A stretch of 64,000 nucleotides of DNA, taken from positions 1,223,130 to 1,287,129 of the forward strand of contig NZ_CP061313.1 of the NCBI RefSeq assembly GCF_018688235.1. Direction: 5' to 3'. This DNA is from Polynucleobacter sp. AP-Nino-20-G2. Its GTDB lineage: Bacteria; Pseudomonadota; Gammaproteobacteria; Burkholderiales; Burkholderiaceae. Below, piece by piece: positions 1 to 7,706 of this stretch. A program made the translations under genes and the position numbers. Under the pieces are notes generated by a model. That model was given only the letters and a program-made list of their open reading frames with translations. It was not told the origin of the DNA and did no database searches. Every line of letters begins with the position of its first letter. Within the stretch, counting starts at the first letter, position 1.

Positions 1-440
1 GCACGTTTTTGGTTTGGCCAAATGATGAACCAAACGTTGAAAGCCATTACTAAAGCAATCCACATACCTAGACCGATAGCGCGGAAAGGAGCTTGCAAAG
101 TAAATGCTTGGTGTGCGTAGCCATTCAATACAGAAAGAATTAAGCCGCTTACCACCGTGAACAAAGCTGCCCAACGGAACCAAAACAAAGCCGCTGGAGC
201 AATTACTTTACCAACCGCTGGCTTTTGCTCGTCAGGAATCTTTGGCATGGAAGGAATTTGCACGAAATTGAAATACCAAAGCAATCCAATCCACATTACG
301 CCAACCATCACGTGGATCCAGCGAAACAAGAATGGCAATTCAACGGAAGCAAAGTTACCGCCCAAGGCGAAAACAATTAAAACTAAGAGCACGAAACCAG
401 CTAAAACTGTGCGCCCCAATGAAGTCAAAATGGATGACAT
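1..440 (-). CDS. Urate hydroxylase PuuD N-domain-like membrane protein (partial)
   Basis: The gene runs off the left edge, so only the N-terminal 146 residues are visible. The start ATG at 440 follows an AGGAAGG ribosome binding site. The protein opens with a hydrophobic helix (about residues 10-28), followed by WIHVMVGVMWIGLLWYFNF and at least two more membrane helices. This matches the DUF989/Urate_ox_N membrane domain that is fused to cytochrome c in PuuD urate hydroxylases and occurs alone in many Burkholderiales. Urate oxidation is known for the fused enzyme only; whether this protein acts on urate is not shown, because the C-terminus is out of view and no purine genes are adjacent. It is followed closely by sodB on the same strand. 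Confidence 0.7.
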   Translation of the reverse strand, partial: MSSILTSLGRTVLAGFVLLVLIVFALGGNFASVELPFLFRWIHVMVGVMWIGLLWYFNFVQIPSMPKIPDEQKPAVGKVIAPAALFWFRWAALFTVVSGLILSVLNGYAHQAFTLQAPFRAIGLGMWIALVMAFNVWFIIWPNQKR

Positions 441-479
441 AAAAACCTTCCTAATATCAATCAATAATCAGATACTTAA

Positions 480-1058
480 TTATGCAAAATTCTGAGCAGC
501 AAAATCCCAGTTCACTAAATTCCAGAAATTCTCCAAATACTTAGGACGTGCATTACGAGTATCAATGTAATAAGCATGCTCCCAAACATCACATGTCATC
601 AATGGCTTCGCATCTGTTGTTAGCGGAGTTGCAGCATTGCTGGTAGATACCAAATCCAAACTTCCGTCGGTCTTTTTCACCAACCAAGCCCAACCTGAAC
701 CAAAAGTTCCTACAGCACACTTTGTGAACTCTTCTTTGAATTTATCAAAAGAGCCCCACTTTGCATTGATTGCATCAGCCAAAGGACCAGCTGGAGTGCC
801 ACCGCCATTTGGCTTCATACTATTCCAATAGAATGTATGGTTCCAAACTTGAGCTGCATTGTTGAAGATGCCACCAGATGATTTTTTAACAATATCTTCT
901 AGTGGGGCATTTTCGAATTCGCCGCCTTTAATGAGATTGTTTAAATTAGTAACGTAAGTCTGATGGTGCTTACCATAGTGAAACTCAAGAGTTTCTTTTG
1001 AAATAAACGGCGCAAGCGCATCCAGAGCGTAAGGTAGCTGGGGTAATGTGTGTTCCAT
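480..1058 (-). CDS. sodB: Superoxide dismutase [Fe]
   Basis: This cytoplasmic enzyme dismutates superoxide to oxygen and hydrogen peroxide. The 192-residue protein is full length for the Fe/Mn SOD family. The four metal ligands are visible: His27 (FHYGKHH), His74 (VWNHTFYWN), Asp157 and His161 (DVWEHAYY). The AAQVWNH stretch, with Gln70 in the N-terminal-half position, is typical of iron rather than manganese enzymes. There is no signal peptide. The ATG follows an AAGGA ribosome binding site. A TATAGT element at 1116-1121 on the minus strand could be its -10 box, with a poor -35. The upstream gene on the same strand ends 133 bases away, so independent transcription is likely. Confidence 0.97.
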   Translation of the reverse strand: MEHTLPQLPYALDALAPFISKETLEFHYGKHHQTYVTNLNNLIKGGEFENAPLEDIVKKSSGGIFNNAAQVWNHTFYWNSMKPNGGGTPAGPLADAINAKWGSFDKFKEEFTKCAVGTFGSGWAWLVKKTDGSLDLVSTSNAATPLTTDAKPLMTCDVWEHAYYIDTRNARPKYLENFWNLVNWDFAAQNFA

Positions 1059-1190
1059 ATTTATTCCTTAAAAAAAATTGCATTAATCATGAGGCCCATA
1101 AGCCGATTGACATCAACTATAGACGATTCTGTGAATTTCGTTTTTTGCCATGAAAATCTGGATTTCCGGCAGAAAAGAAGTGCTTCGCCT

Positions 1191-1967
1191 TTATTGCGCA
1201 GTCCAGCCACCGTCCATATTCCAAGCGACCCCGCGAACCTCAGAGGCGTCTGGACCACATAGGAAAACTGCCAAGGCAGCTAATTGCTCTGGCGCAACAA
1301 ACTCTCCAGAGGGCTGCTTCTCAGAAACCAAGGCGTTTTTTGCCGCCTCATTGGATATCCCATCCCGTTCAGCACGAGCATCTACCTGCTTCTGGACTAG
1401 CGGCGTCAGAACCCAGCCTGGGCAAATCGCATTGCAAGTAATTCCTGTTTTTGCATTCTCGAGCGCGGTCACTTTGGTTAAACCAACAATGCCGTGCTTA
1501 GCAGCAACATAGGCTGATTTTTGAGTGGAGCCCACTAAGCCATGTACAGAGGCGATATTAATAATGCGGCCCCAGTTACGTTTTTTCATCCCGGGAAGCG
1601 CGTGATGAGAGGTGTAAAAAGCGGAACTGAGATTAATCGCAATAATCGATTCCCATTTATCCGCTGGAAAGTCCTCAACATTTGAGGTGTATTGAATCCC
1701 GGCGTTGTTCACCAAGATGTCTAAAGAGCCGAAGCGTTTTTCAGTTTGCTTAATCAGATCCTCAATCTCAGCGGGCTTGCTCATGTCAGCACCGTGATAG
1801 TCAACATCCACTCCACATGCCTTAATAGCTGCTACTGCTGCATCTTTCTCGCCAAATCCATTGACCATGACGTTGGCGCCCTGCTTTGCCAATGCAATTG
1901 CCATCGCCAAACCAATGCCGCTTGTAGAACCGGTGACTAGAGCTGTTTTACCTTTTAATTGGGACAT
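1191..1967 (-). CDS. 3-hydroxybutyrate dehydrogenase-like short-chain dehydrogenase
   Basis: A 258-residue classical SDR. The nucleotide-binding TGSTSGIG motif is at residues 12-19, NNAG at 87-90, and the catalytic Ser140, Tyr153 and Lys157 (YVAAK) are all present. The whole-length pattern, including VHGLVGS after the catalytic Ser and the C-terminal MDGGWTAQ, matches D-3-hydroxybutyrate dehydrogenase, which oxidises 3-hydroxybutyrate to acetoacetate with NAD in polyhydroxybutyrate turnover. The match is by family pattern only; other SDR substrates remain possible. The gene stands alone between sodB and the molybdenum hydroxylase operon, and a long inverted repeat lies just upstream. Confidence 0.85.
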   Translation of the reverse strand: MSQLKGKTALVTGSTSGIGLAMAIALAKQGANVMVNGFGEKDAAVAAIKACGVDVDYHGADMSKPAEIEDLIKQTEKRFGSLDILVNNAGIQYTSNVEDFPADKWESIIAINLSSAFYTSHHALPGMKKRNWGRIINIASVHGLVGSTQKSAYVAAKHGIVGLTKVTALENAKTGITCNAICPGWVLTPLVQKQVDARAERDGISNEAAKNALVSEKQPSGEFVAPEQLAALAVFLCGPDASEVRGVAWNMDGGWTAQ

Positions 1968-1982
1968 ATTCCTATTCGCTAT

Positions 1983-2039
1983 ATCAAGTTAAGCCCCAGG
2001 CCTCCTACTCAAAGATAGGGGGCCTGGTTAAAACTTGAT
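1983..2039 (-). terminator. Long inverted repeat, probable terminator or processing hairpin
   Basis: An outer stem (1983-1990 with 2032-2039, ATCAAGTT/AACTTGAT) encloses an inner 12-base stem (1996-2007 with 2016-2027, CCAGGCCTCCTA/TAGGGGGCCTGG) with one G-T pair and an 8-base loop. It lies after the end of the molybdenum hydroxylase operon (stop at 2090) and before the dehydrogenase start at 1967. There is no clean T tract, so a Rho-assisted terminator or an RNA-stabilising hairpin are both possible. Confidence 0.55.
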
Positions 2040-2089
2040 GTTACAGGATGGCAATTAGCCAGGGATATCGGGAATGCACTAATGCAGAC

Positions 2090-4486
2090 CTAAACCCTAC
2101 CCAAAGCCTTAAGAATCTTCTCGCAAGTGATTGGCTGATCAAAAACCGAGGCATTTAGTGGTGCTAACGCATCGTTAATAGCATTTTGTACCGCCCCCGG
2201 TGCGCCAGCTGTACCCGCCTCTCCAGCACCTTTAGCCCCCAACTTAGATGACTGGGTTGGAGTTTCGACGTGTGCAACTTCAATATCAGGCATTTCATTG
2301 GCCATTGGTACCAAATAATCAGCCATGCTGCCATTCCGCAATAAGCCGCTATCGTCATAGAGGCACTCTTCAAAGAGTACGCCTCCAATACCTTGAACAA
2401 TTGCACCTCGCACTTGTTCGTCCACCAACATTGGATTGAGTACGCGACCACAGTCTTCGACTGCCCAATGCTTTAAGAGTTTGACAAATCCAGTATCAGG
2501 ATCTACCTCAACATAAGATGCCTGAACCCCATTAGTAAAGATAAATGGATATTCTTTTTGCGTGTAGTGGCGAGTAACCATTAAATCCGCAGAGAATCCA
2601 GCCGGCAATGTATCAGTGCGGAAATATCCAATTCGACCAATTTCACTGAAAGGCAAAAGCTGCTCGCCAGTGGCTTTGTCCAAAATATGACCACGACGAA
2701 CTACCAACTCTTCTGGAGGTCTAGTTAATATGGCTCCAGCAAGTTTCAAAATGTTTTCTTGCAAAGCCTGGCACGCAAGTAATACCGCTTCACCACCAAC
2801 ACCGGCACCACGAGAGGCCCATGTACCACCGCCATACGGAGTGACGTCGGTGTCGCCAGTAATAATGCGCACATCTTTGATAGATATGCCAACGGCATCA
2901 GCGGCAATTTGAGCGTAAATACCTTCGGTGCCCTGACCCTGCTCACCAACACCAATCAATATGGAGACAACTCCACTAGGGTCTAGCCTAGCGGAAGCGC
3001 CATCCTGAGATGCGATACGCGCGCCACCCACTCCATAGAATGCTGGACTTGGATTGGTTAACTCAATCAAGGTTGCAAAACCAATACCGCGATAGATACC
3101 CTTTTTACGCAATTCGGCCTGTTCCTTACGTAAGGCGGGATAATCCATCATCTTTTCGATGGTGCGCAAACATTGCTCGTGCGACAACACCTCTAGCTTG
3201 ATTCCAGAAATTCCAGAACATGGATAGGCATCATCAGGAATCACATTACGCTTACGGAACTCCAAAGGATCCATCTTGAGTTTTTGTGCAGCTAAATCTA
3301 CTAAACCTTCTGTAACAGCACAAGCAATGGGATGGCCCACGCCACGATATTGGCAGGTTGGGGTTTTATTCTGAAACACCACATTTAACTTGGCTCGGTA
3401 GTTCTGATGCTTGTAGGGGCCACCTACTAAGTTAACCACTTGATTGCCCTCAATCGCGCTAGTTCTTGGGAACATAGAGTAAGGGCCAATTGCAGTGAGA
3501 TCATCAATCTCAAATGCCAAAATATCGCCCTGATTATTGGCAGCGATACGCCCCTTGATACGATGCTCGCGAGCATGAATATCGCTGGTGAATGACTCCA
3601 ATCGATCAGCCACAAACCTTACTGGACGCTCCAGCATCATTGATAAACCAACGGTCGCGAAATCATCTGGATAGGCGTGAACCTTAATGCCAAATGATCC
3701 ACCAACATCTTTACAAATCACATGCACATCGGATTCGGATAAGCCGAACTGACGACAATACAAATCCTGCATCATATGCGGGGCTTGCTGAGAGTGATAC
3801 ACAGTCAGGCGGCGATCACCTGGGTTGTAATCAGCGATCTGGCAACGCGGTTCCAAGGTAACCCCGGTATGACGACCAAATCCAAAAGTAGCCTCGCAAA
3901 CCACATCTGCTGAAGCAAACACGTCGTCAACCTGACCAACATCCAAGCTACGAGTAAAGCAAAGGTTATCGCCTAAATCGGGATGAATGACAGGGGTATC
4001 GGGGCTCAGCGCTTCTTCCATTGAAACAACCGCTGGCAACTCCTCCCACTCAACGTCGATTAACTGCAATGCATCCTCGGCTTGCGCGCGGGTCTCAGCC
4101 ACCACCGCGACAACAGGCTCACCTTGCCAGCATGCGCGTTCAATTGCCAGGGAATGTTGGGGGGCGGATTTCATACCCGCCAAATGGCCAAGCGTTGCGA
4201 CCCATGGCTTACAAATTTCAGCCATTTTTACGCCGTCTACCACCGCCAGCACTCCTGGCATCTTGCTCGCTTGCTCGGTATGAATTTTTCCAATTTTCAT
4301 GTGAGCAACTGGCGAACGCCAATACACCACATGCCCCATTCTCGGTAGCTGAATATCGTCGACATAGGTGCCCTGACCTTCAAGCAAACGACGCGCTTTG
4401 TGACGAGGCTCGCTATTACCGATATAACGCTGATCATTGGTAACCGGGTCCAGTACCAATCCTTTTAAATCTGCTGGCTTATTCAT
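2090..4486 (-). CDS. Molybdenum hydroxylase large subunit (CoxL-like, xanthine dehydrogenase family)
   Basis: The 798-residue molybdopterin cytosine dinucleotide-binding subunit of a heterotrimeric hydroxylase that would add water-derived oxygen to a carbon centre. The N-terminal aldehyde oxidase/xanthine dehydrogenase a/b hammerhead domain (about residues 30-150) is followed by the Mo-binding domains with GGSFGIK (262-268) and the C-terminal GAGEAG, whose Glu756 is the expected active-site base. At the CO dehydrogenase signature position it reads QYRGVGH (379-385), not AYXCSFR, so the active-site Cys of true CO dehydrogenase is absent and CO is an unlikely substrate. It is last in an operon with the FAD, 2Fe-2S and CoxG-like genes. 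The substrate is unknown; the flavoprotein and importer across the divergent promoter suggest a ring compound. Confidence 0.9.
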   Translation of the reverse strand: MNKPADLKGLVLDPVTNDQRYIGNSEPRHKARRLLEGQGTYVDDIQLPRMGHVVYWRSPVAHMKIGKIHTEQASKMPGVLAVVDGVKMAEICKPWVATLGHLAGMKSAPQHSLAIERACWQGEPVVAVVAETRAQAEDALQLIDVEWEELPAVVSMEEALSPDTPVIHPDLGDNLCFTRSLDVGQVDDVFASADVVCEATFGFGRHTGVTLEPRCQIADYNPGDRRLTVYHSQQAPHMMQDLYCRQFGLSESDVHVICKDVGGSFGIKVHAYPDDFATVGLSMMLERPVRFVADRLESFTSDIHAREHRIKGRIAANNQGDILAFEIDDLTAIGPYSMFPRTSAIEGNQVVNLVGGPYKHQNYRAKLNVVFQNKTPTCQYRGVGHPIACAVTEGLVDLAAQKLKMDPLEFRKRNVIPDDAYPCSGISGIKLEVLSHEQCLRTIEKMMDYPALRKEQAELRKKGIYRGIGFATLIELTNPSPAFYGVGGARIASQDGASARLDPSGVVSILIGVGEQGQGTEGIYAQIAADAVGISIKDVRIITGDTDVTPYGGGTWASRGAGVGGEAVLLACQALQENILKLAGAILTRPPEELVVRRGHILDKATGEQLLPFSEIGRIGYFRTDTLPAGFSADLMVTRHYTQKEYPFIFTNGVQASYVEVDPDTGFVKLLKHWAVEDCGRVLNPMLVDEQVRGAIVQGIGGVLFEECLYDDSGLLRNGSMADYLVPMANEMPDIEVAHVETPTQSSKLGAKGAGEAGTAGAPGAVQNAINDALAPLNASVFDQPITCEKILKALGRV

Positions 4487-4506
4487 AATTAGTTTCCCCA
4501 GTCTCG

Positions 4507-5016
4507 TTAAGCGTGAGCCACAACGGGTTTAATTTTTTCACCCTTGGCTCGGGCCTCTAGAACATCAACGATTGCATCAACAATAGAGTGATACCCCGTG
4601 CAACGACAATAGTTACCAGAAATCCATTCACGCACCTCTTCACGAGAGGCATGAGGCCGCTGCTCAACCAATTCAGCAGCGGCAAGCAGCATCCCTGAGG
4701 AGCAGAAGCCACATTGCATCGCATTACGTCGCATGAAGGACTCCTGTAGATCAGCGAGCGTACCGTTTTTTGTGAGCCCCTCAATCGTCTCTACTTCACA
4801 GCCATCGGCCTGAACCGCCAAATACAAACAGCCACGAATAATTTGCCCGTCAACTTTGACAGTGCACGCACCACAAGCACCCTGCTCACAACCCAAATGC
4901 GGGCCCTTCAGATGCAAATCTTCACGCAAAAAGTCCACCAAATGACGGCGCGGTTCAATCTCGGCATTAACGGTTAATCCGTTTACGGTCATGGTAATTT
5001 TTTTCTTTAAGCTCAT
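4507..5016 (-). CDS. Molybdenum hydroxylase 2Fe-2S small subunit (CoxS-like)
   Basis: A 169-residue electron-transfer subunit. The N-terminal plant-type ferredoxin domain has Cys43, Cys48, Cys51 and Cys63 (CEQGACGAC then C). The C-terminal helical domain has Cys102, Cys105, Cys137 and Cys139 (CGFC and CRC), giving two 2Fe-2S clusters. I chose the ATG at 5016 because a CGGAGA ribosome binding site sits seven bases upstream. A longer reading from a TTG at 5055 would overlap the FAD-subunit gene and adds a lysine/serine-rich leader not seen in the family. It is the middle gene of the FAD-FeS-Mo order; the FAD subunit ends 28 bases upstream and the Mo subunit starts 20 bases downstream. Confidence 0.93.
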   Translation of the reverse strand: MSLKKKITMTVNGLTVNAEIEPRRHLVDFLREDLHLKGPHLGCEQGACGACTVKVDGQIIRGCLYLAVQADGCEVETIEGLTKNGTLADLQESFMRRNAMQCGFCSSGMLLAAAELVEQRPHASREEVREWISGNYCRCTGYHSIVDAIVDVLEARAKGEKIKPVVAHA

Positions 5017-5044
5017 TTCAATCTCCGAACTTGATTTATCTTTT

Positions 5045-5902
5045 TTATTCAGCAAGCAAATGCTTGAGACCGCGCTCTAATAAAACACCGATCAAATGCT
5101 CTTTGGTTTCTGCGCTATTGGTGATGTCAGCCATCGCCTCAATCTCATCTCTTGCAGCAGCAACTGCGCTCGCAATCAGCTCGCCAGTGAGCGGCCTTCC
5201 ATTAACCAAAGCTTGGGCTTTTTTTGCCATAACCGGAGTAGCGCCCACAGAGAAGAATGTAAAAGCGCATTCACTAAGTACATTGCCCTGCTTCTCGGCC
5301 ACCAAGGCGGCACCAGCAATCGCATAATCCCCGTGCCGACGAGCCAATTCATGAAAATAAAAGACTTGATTGCTAGTGGCAATTGGAATCTCTGTAGCAA
5401 CCAAAATTTCATCGGGCTCTAAAGAGGTGGTGTATAGATCAACAAAAAAATCTTGTGCAGAAATGCGGCGCTCACCCGCAGGACCCGCAATCAACATCGT
5501 GGCGTTGAGTGCAAGACTGCAAGCAGGCCATTCGGCAGCTGGATCTCCGTAAGCTAGAGAGCCGCCCCAGGTTCCTAAATTTCGTATAGCCCTGTGAGCA
5601 ATGTGCGGCACAGCAACCTTGAGCAAGGGAGCATGCTTGGCAATGAGTTCGGAATCCTCAATTTCAGTATGGGTAACCAAGGCACCAATGCGCAATTGAT
5701 TCCCCGTAAGAGAGATACCCTTCAACTCGTCTATATTGGTGATATCAATCAGTACACTAGGCTCAGAAAGACGTAGATTTAGGGTTGCCAACAAGGTTTG
5801 GCCGCCAGCGATTAAACGTGCGTCCTCACCCGCTTCAGACAATAAGCCTATTGCTTCAGATAGGGCCTTTGGTTTTGCGTAATCAAATGCCGCAGCTTTC
5901 AT
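5045..5902 (-). CDS. Molybdenum hydroxylase FAD subunit (CoxM-like)
   Basis: A 285-residue FAD-binding subunit that passes electrons from the iron-sulfur subunit to an acceptor. The two family FAD motifs are present: AGGQTLL at residues 32-38 and TWGGSLAYGDP at 111-121. A C-terminal CO dehydrogenase flavoprotein domain completes the family length. The ATG follows a strong GGAGGAG ribosome binding site. It lies between the CoxG-like gene upstream and the 2Fe-2S subunit downstream, all on the minus strand with short spacers, so it is surely part of the same transcript. The quinone or NAD acceptor cannot be told from sequence. Confidence 0.93.
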   Translation of the reverse strand: MKAAAFDYAKPKALSEAIGLLSEAGEDARLIAGGQTLLATLNLRLSEPSVLIDITNIDELKGISLTGNQLRIGALVTHTEIEDSELIAKHAPLLKVAVPHIAHRAIRNLGTWGGSLAYGDPAAEWPACSLALNATMLIAGPAGERRISAQDFFVDLYTTSLEPDEILVATEIPIATSNQVFYFHELARRHGDYAIAGAALVAEKQGNVLSECAFTFFSVGATPVMAKKAQALVNGRPLTGELIASAVAAARDEIEAMADITNSAETKEHLIGVLLERGLKHLLAE

Positions 5903-5947
5903 GATGTCTCCTCCACTACTATTTTTTTATTTGTATAGCCAACCTTA

Positions 5948-6424
5948 TTAGTCAGTCTCGGCGCCTGAGTCCAAAGACACAACTTCGCCACCTAATTCTT
6001 TCGCAAAACGCTGAAAAAAATCATCTGCAATCTTTTTGGCCGAAGCACTAATCATTCGTCCGCCAATTTGACCGAGCTTGCCACCAATAGACGCCTCGGT
6101 AGTGTAAGAAATTAAAGTGCCGCCTTCGACAGACTTCAATTCGACCCGAGAGCGCCCTTTTGCAAAGCCAGCGGCACCTCCAGACCCCTCGAAGGCCATT
6201 GAGCACGATTGATCGGGAATGACATCGCTCAGAAAGAGCTTTCCAGCAAAACGCGCCCTCACAGGGCCAATTTTGAACATTACTTTGGCGTGAATCTCCT
6301 CCGGGGAAATTCGACTAATCTCTTCACAGCCCGGAATTGACTTAGCCAGGACATCAATATCGTTCAATCCCTTCCATACTTCAGGGATTGGTGTGGCAAT
6401 TAGTTGCTCGCCATTCAGTTCCAT
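5948..6424 (-). CDS. CoxG-like SRPBCC family protein
   Basis: A 158-residue single-domain protein of the carbon monoxide dehydrogenase subunit G / polyketide cyclase-like SRPBCC fold. Diagnostic segments are the N-terminal ELNGEQLIATPIPEVWKGLND, SIPGCEEI, and the C-terminal GGRMI...ADDFFQRF helix. CoxG proteins are linked to maturation or membrane anchoring of molybdenum hydroxylases; no catalytic role is established. It is the promoter-proximal gene of the hydroxylase operon, with a good AAGGAGA ribosome binding site, and shares the intergenic region with the divergent TetR gene. Confidence 0.88.
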   Translation of the reverse strand: MELNGEQLIATPIPEVWKGLNDIDVLAKSIPGCEEISRISPEEIHAKVMFKIGPVRARFAGKLFLSDVIPDQSCSMAFEGSGGAAGFAKGRSRVELKSVEGGTLISYTTEASIGGKLGQIGGRMISASAKKIADDFFQRFAKELGGEVVSLDSGAETD

Positions 6425-6466
6425 TTCGTCTCCTTGGGGTTTATACGAATAGAGTCTTATCTACCA

Positions 6467-6479
6467 ATTGTTCAACAAT
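6467..6479. promoter_or_regulatory. Candidate TetR operator palindrome
   Basis: ATTGTTCAACAAT is a perfect 6+1+6 palindrome in the 111-base region between the CoxG-like and TetR genes. It overlaps the predicted -10 box of the minus-strand hydroxylase promoter by three bases, the usual position for a repressor site. Binding by the adjacent TetR protein is inferred. Confidence 0.5.
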
Positions 6480-6504
6480 GTACCATTATTTAACTTTTGG
6501 TCAA
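6477..6504 (-). promoter_or_regulatory. Predicted sigma-70 promoter of the molybdenum hydroxylase operon
   Basis: On the minus strand TTGACC (6504-6499) is followed after 16 bases by TACATT (6482-6477). Both boxes match the sigma-70 consensus well, and the element points at the CoxG-like start at 6424. Confidence 0.55.
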
Positions 6505-6535
6505 TAACGCCAAATTCGGATAAACCCTGACGACG

Positions 6536-7240
6536 ATGAGTTTCACCCAAGACAACGGATTACGGAATGGAGCTACTGCACTAGCAGGTGAAACTTCATT
6601 GCCCGCACGTCGCAGAATGAGCGCCGTTGAACGCAAACGTCAGATACTGGAGAGGGCTATTCAGTTCTTTGCCAAGCACGGCATCGAGGCTCAATTACGC
6701 AATCTTGCCAAAGGACTTGGCGTTACCCACACCCTTCTCTACCACTATTACCCAACAAAAGATGCGCTCATTAAAGCAGTTTATGAAGAAGTTTTTGAAT
6801 CCCGCTGGAAGCCGGAATGGGAAACGTTGTTGGATGACAAACGATTATCCCCAGAAGAAAAACTCAATGCTTTTTACATTGACTACTCAAATACTGTTCT
6901 CACGTATGACTTTGTGCGAATCCTGATATTTTCAGGCTTAAGCGACCATTCCATTAGCGATCGCTTCTTTGAATTATTGCGCTCTCGCTTGTTGCCGCGC
7001 CTTATTCGAGAAACGCGTAAATACTGTGGCAGAGACTCTCGCAGTAAACCGAGTCAACGTGAATTAGAGCTCTTGATGGGCCTTCACGGCGGAATCTTTT
7101 ACATTGGGATGCGTCGCTGGATTTACGGACAGGCCATTTACGATTCTGGCAACCCCAATACGGAGCAAGAAATTATTCAAGATCGAATACGCTCATATTT
7201 GATGTCGGCTAAATCTTTATTTTCAACAGGTAAAAAATAA
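6536..7240 (+). CDS. TetR/AcrR family transcriptional regulator
   Basis: A 234-residue regulator with an N-terminal TetR helix-turn-helix at about residues 36-80 (RQILERAIQFF, then LRNLAKGLGVTHTLLYHYYPTKDALI), preceded by a roughly 30-residue polar extension. The C-terminal ligand-binding domain is not assignable to a subgroup. A shorter start at an ATG at 6617 (MSAVERKRQ) is possible because the ribosome binding site of the first ATG is weak. It is divergent from the hydroxylase operon and stops one base before the VOC gene, so it probably autoregulates and controls both directions in response to the pathway substrate. That role is inferred from position. Confidence 0.88.
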   Translation: MSFTQDNGLRNGATALAGETSLPARRRMSAVERKRQILERAIQFFAKHGIEAQLRNLAKGLGVTHTLLYHYYPTKDALIKAVYEEVFESRWKPEWETLLDDKRLSPEEKLNAFYIDYSNTVLTYDFVRILIFSGLSDHSISDRFFELLRSRLLPRLIRETRKYCGRDSRSKPSQRELELLMGLHGGIFYIGMRRWIYGQAIYDSGNPNTEQEIIQDRIRSYLMSAKSLFSTGKK

Positions 7241-7241
7241 C

Positions 7242-7700
7242 ATGACGAACTTAAGCCTCAATCACTTCTCTATTCGTAGCCTGGAAATAGAAAAAACAAC
7301 GCAATTTTATGCTGATGTTTTGGGCTTCACCGTGGGGCCACGACCCGAATTTCCTTTCCCCGGAGTGTGGATGTACAACGGTGATGAGAGCGACTGGGCC
7401 AATGCGGTTCTTCATTTAATTGCTATCGATAAAAACGATCCAAATGGTTTAAAGCAATATCTTGGTGATCGCGATCCCAGTTCTCTATATGGGTCAGGCG
7501 CAGTGGACCATATTGCTTTCTTCGCCAAAGGTTTGGAAGCCAAACTTGCACACCTAAAGAAGCTAGGCATCACCTGTCGAGAGCGTAGCGTACCCGTATT
7601 AAAGCTACACCAACTTTTTCTCGACGATCCAAACGGCATCGTCATTGAATTAAATTACCCTGCAGCGGAAAAAGCCGTACTTGATGCTAAAGGCGCCTAA
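7242..7700 (+). CDS. VOC (glyoxalase/extradiol dioxygenase) family protein
   Basis: A 152-residue vicinal oxygen chelate protein. The two beta-alpha-beta-beta-beta halves are visible (LNHFSIRSLEIEKTTQFYADVLGF and VDHIAFFAKGLE). Candidate metal ligands sit at the family positions: His8, His58, His90 and Glu136 (IVIELNY), so a metal centre is probably kept. The family covers glyoxalases, dioxygenases, epimerases and resistance proteins, and the reaction here is not known. It starts one base after the TetR stop and ends six bases before the flavoprotein start. This supports a role in the same pathway, perhaps on the product of the hydroxylases. Confidence 0.85.
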   Translation: MTNLSLNHFSIRSLEIEKTTQFYADVLGFTVGPRPEFPFPGVWMYNGDESDWANAVLHLIAIDKNDPNGLKQYLGDRDPSSLYGSGAVDHIAFFAKGLEAKLAHLKKLGITCRERSVPVLKLHQLFLDDPNGIVIELNYPAAEKAVLDAKGA

Positions 7701-7706
7701 GTAGTC

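Noticed and set aside
157..495. 112-residue plus-strand reading frame near the left end
   Set aside because: It is antisense to the PuuD-like membrane protein, which has a clear ribosome binding site and coherent membrane helices; the plus-strand product is compositionally odd and matches nothing I know.
1125..1190. Terminator between the dehydrogenase and sodB
   Set aside because: A loose stem near 1146-1171 has poor pairing and no T tract on the correct strand, so I did not call it.
4021..4443. 140-residue plus-strand frame opposite the Mo hydroxylase large subunit
   Set aside because: It is a shadow of the conserved CoxL-like coding sequence, with no ribosome binding site and no recognisable domain.
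2090..6424. Aerobic CO dehydrogenase operon
   Set aside because: The large subunit has QYRGVGH instead of the AYXCSFR signature, and the CoxD/E/F genes are missing, so this is treated as a molybdenum hydroxylase of unknown substrate.
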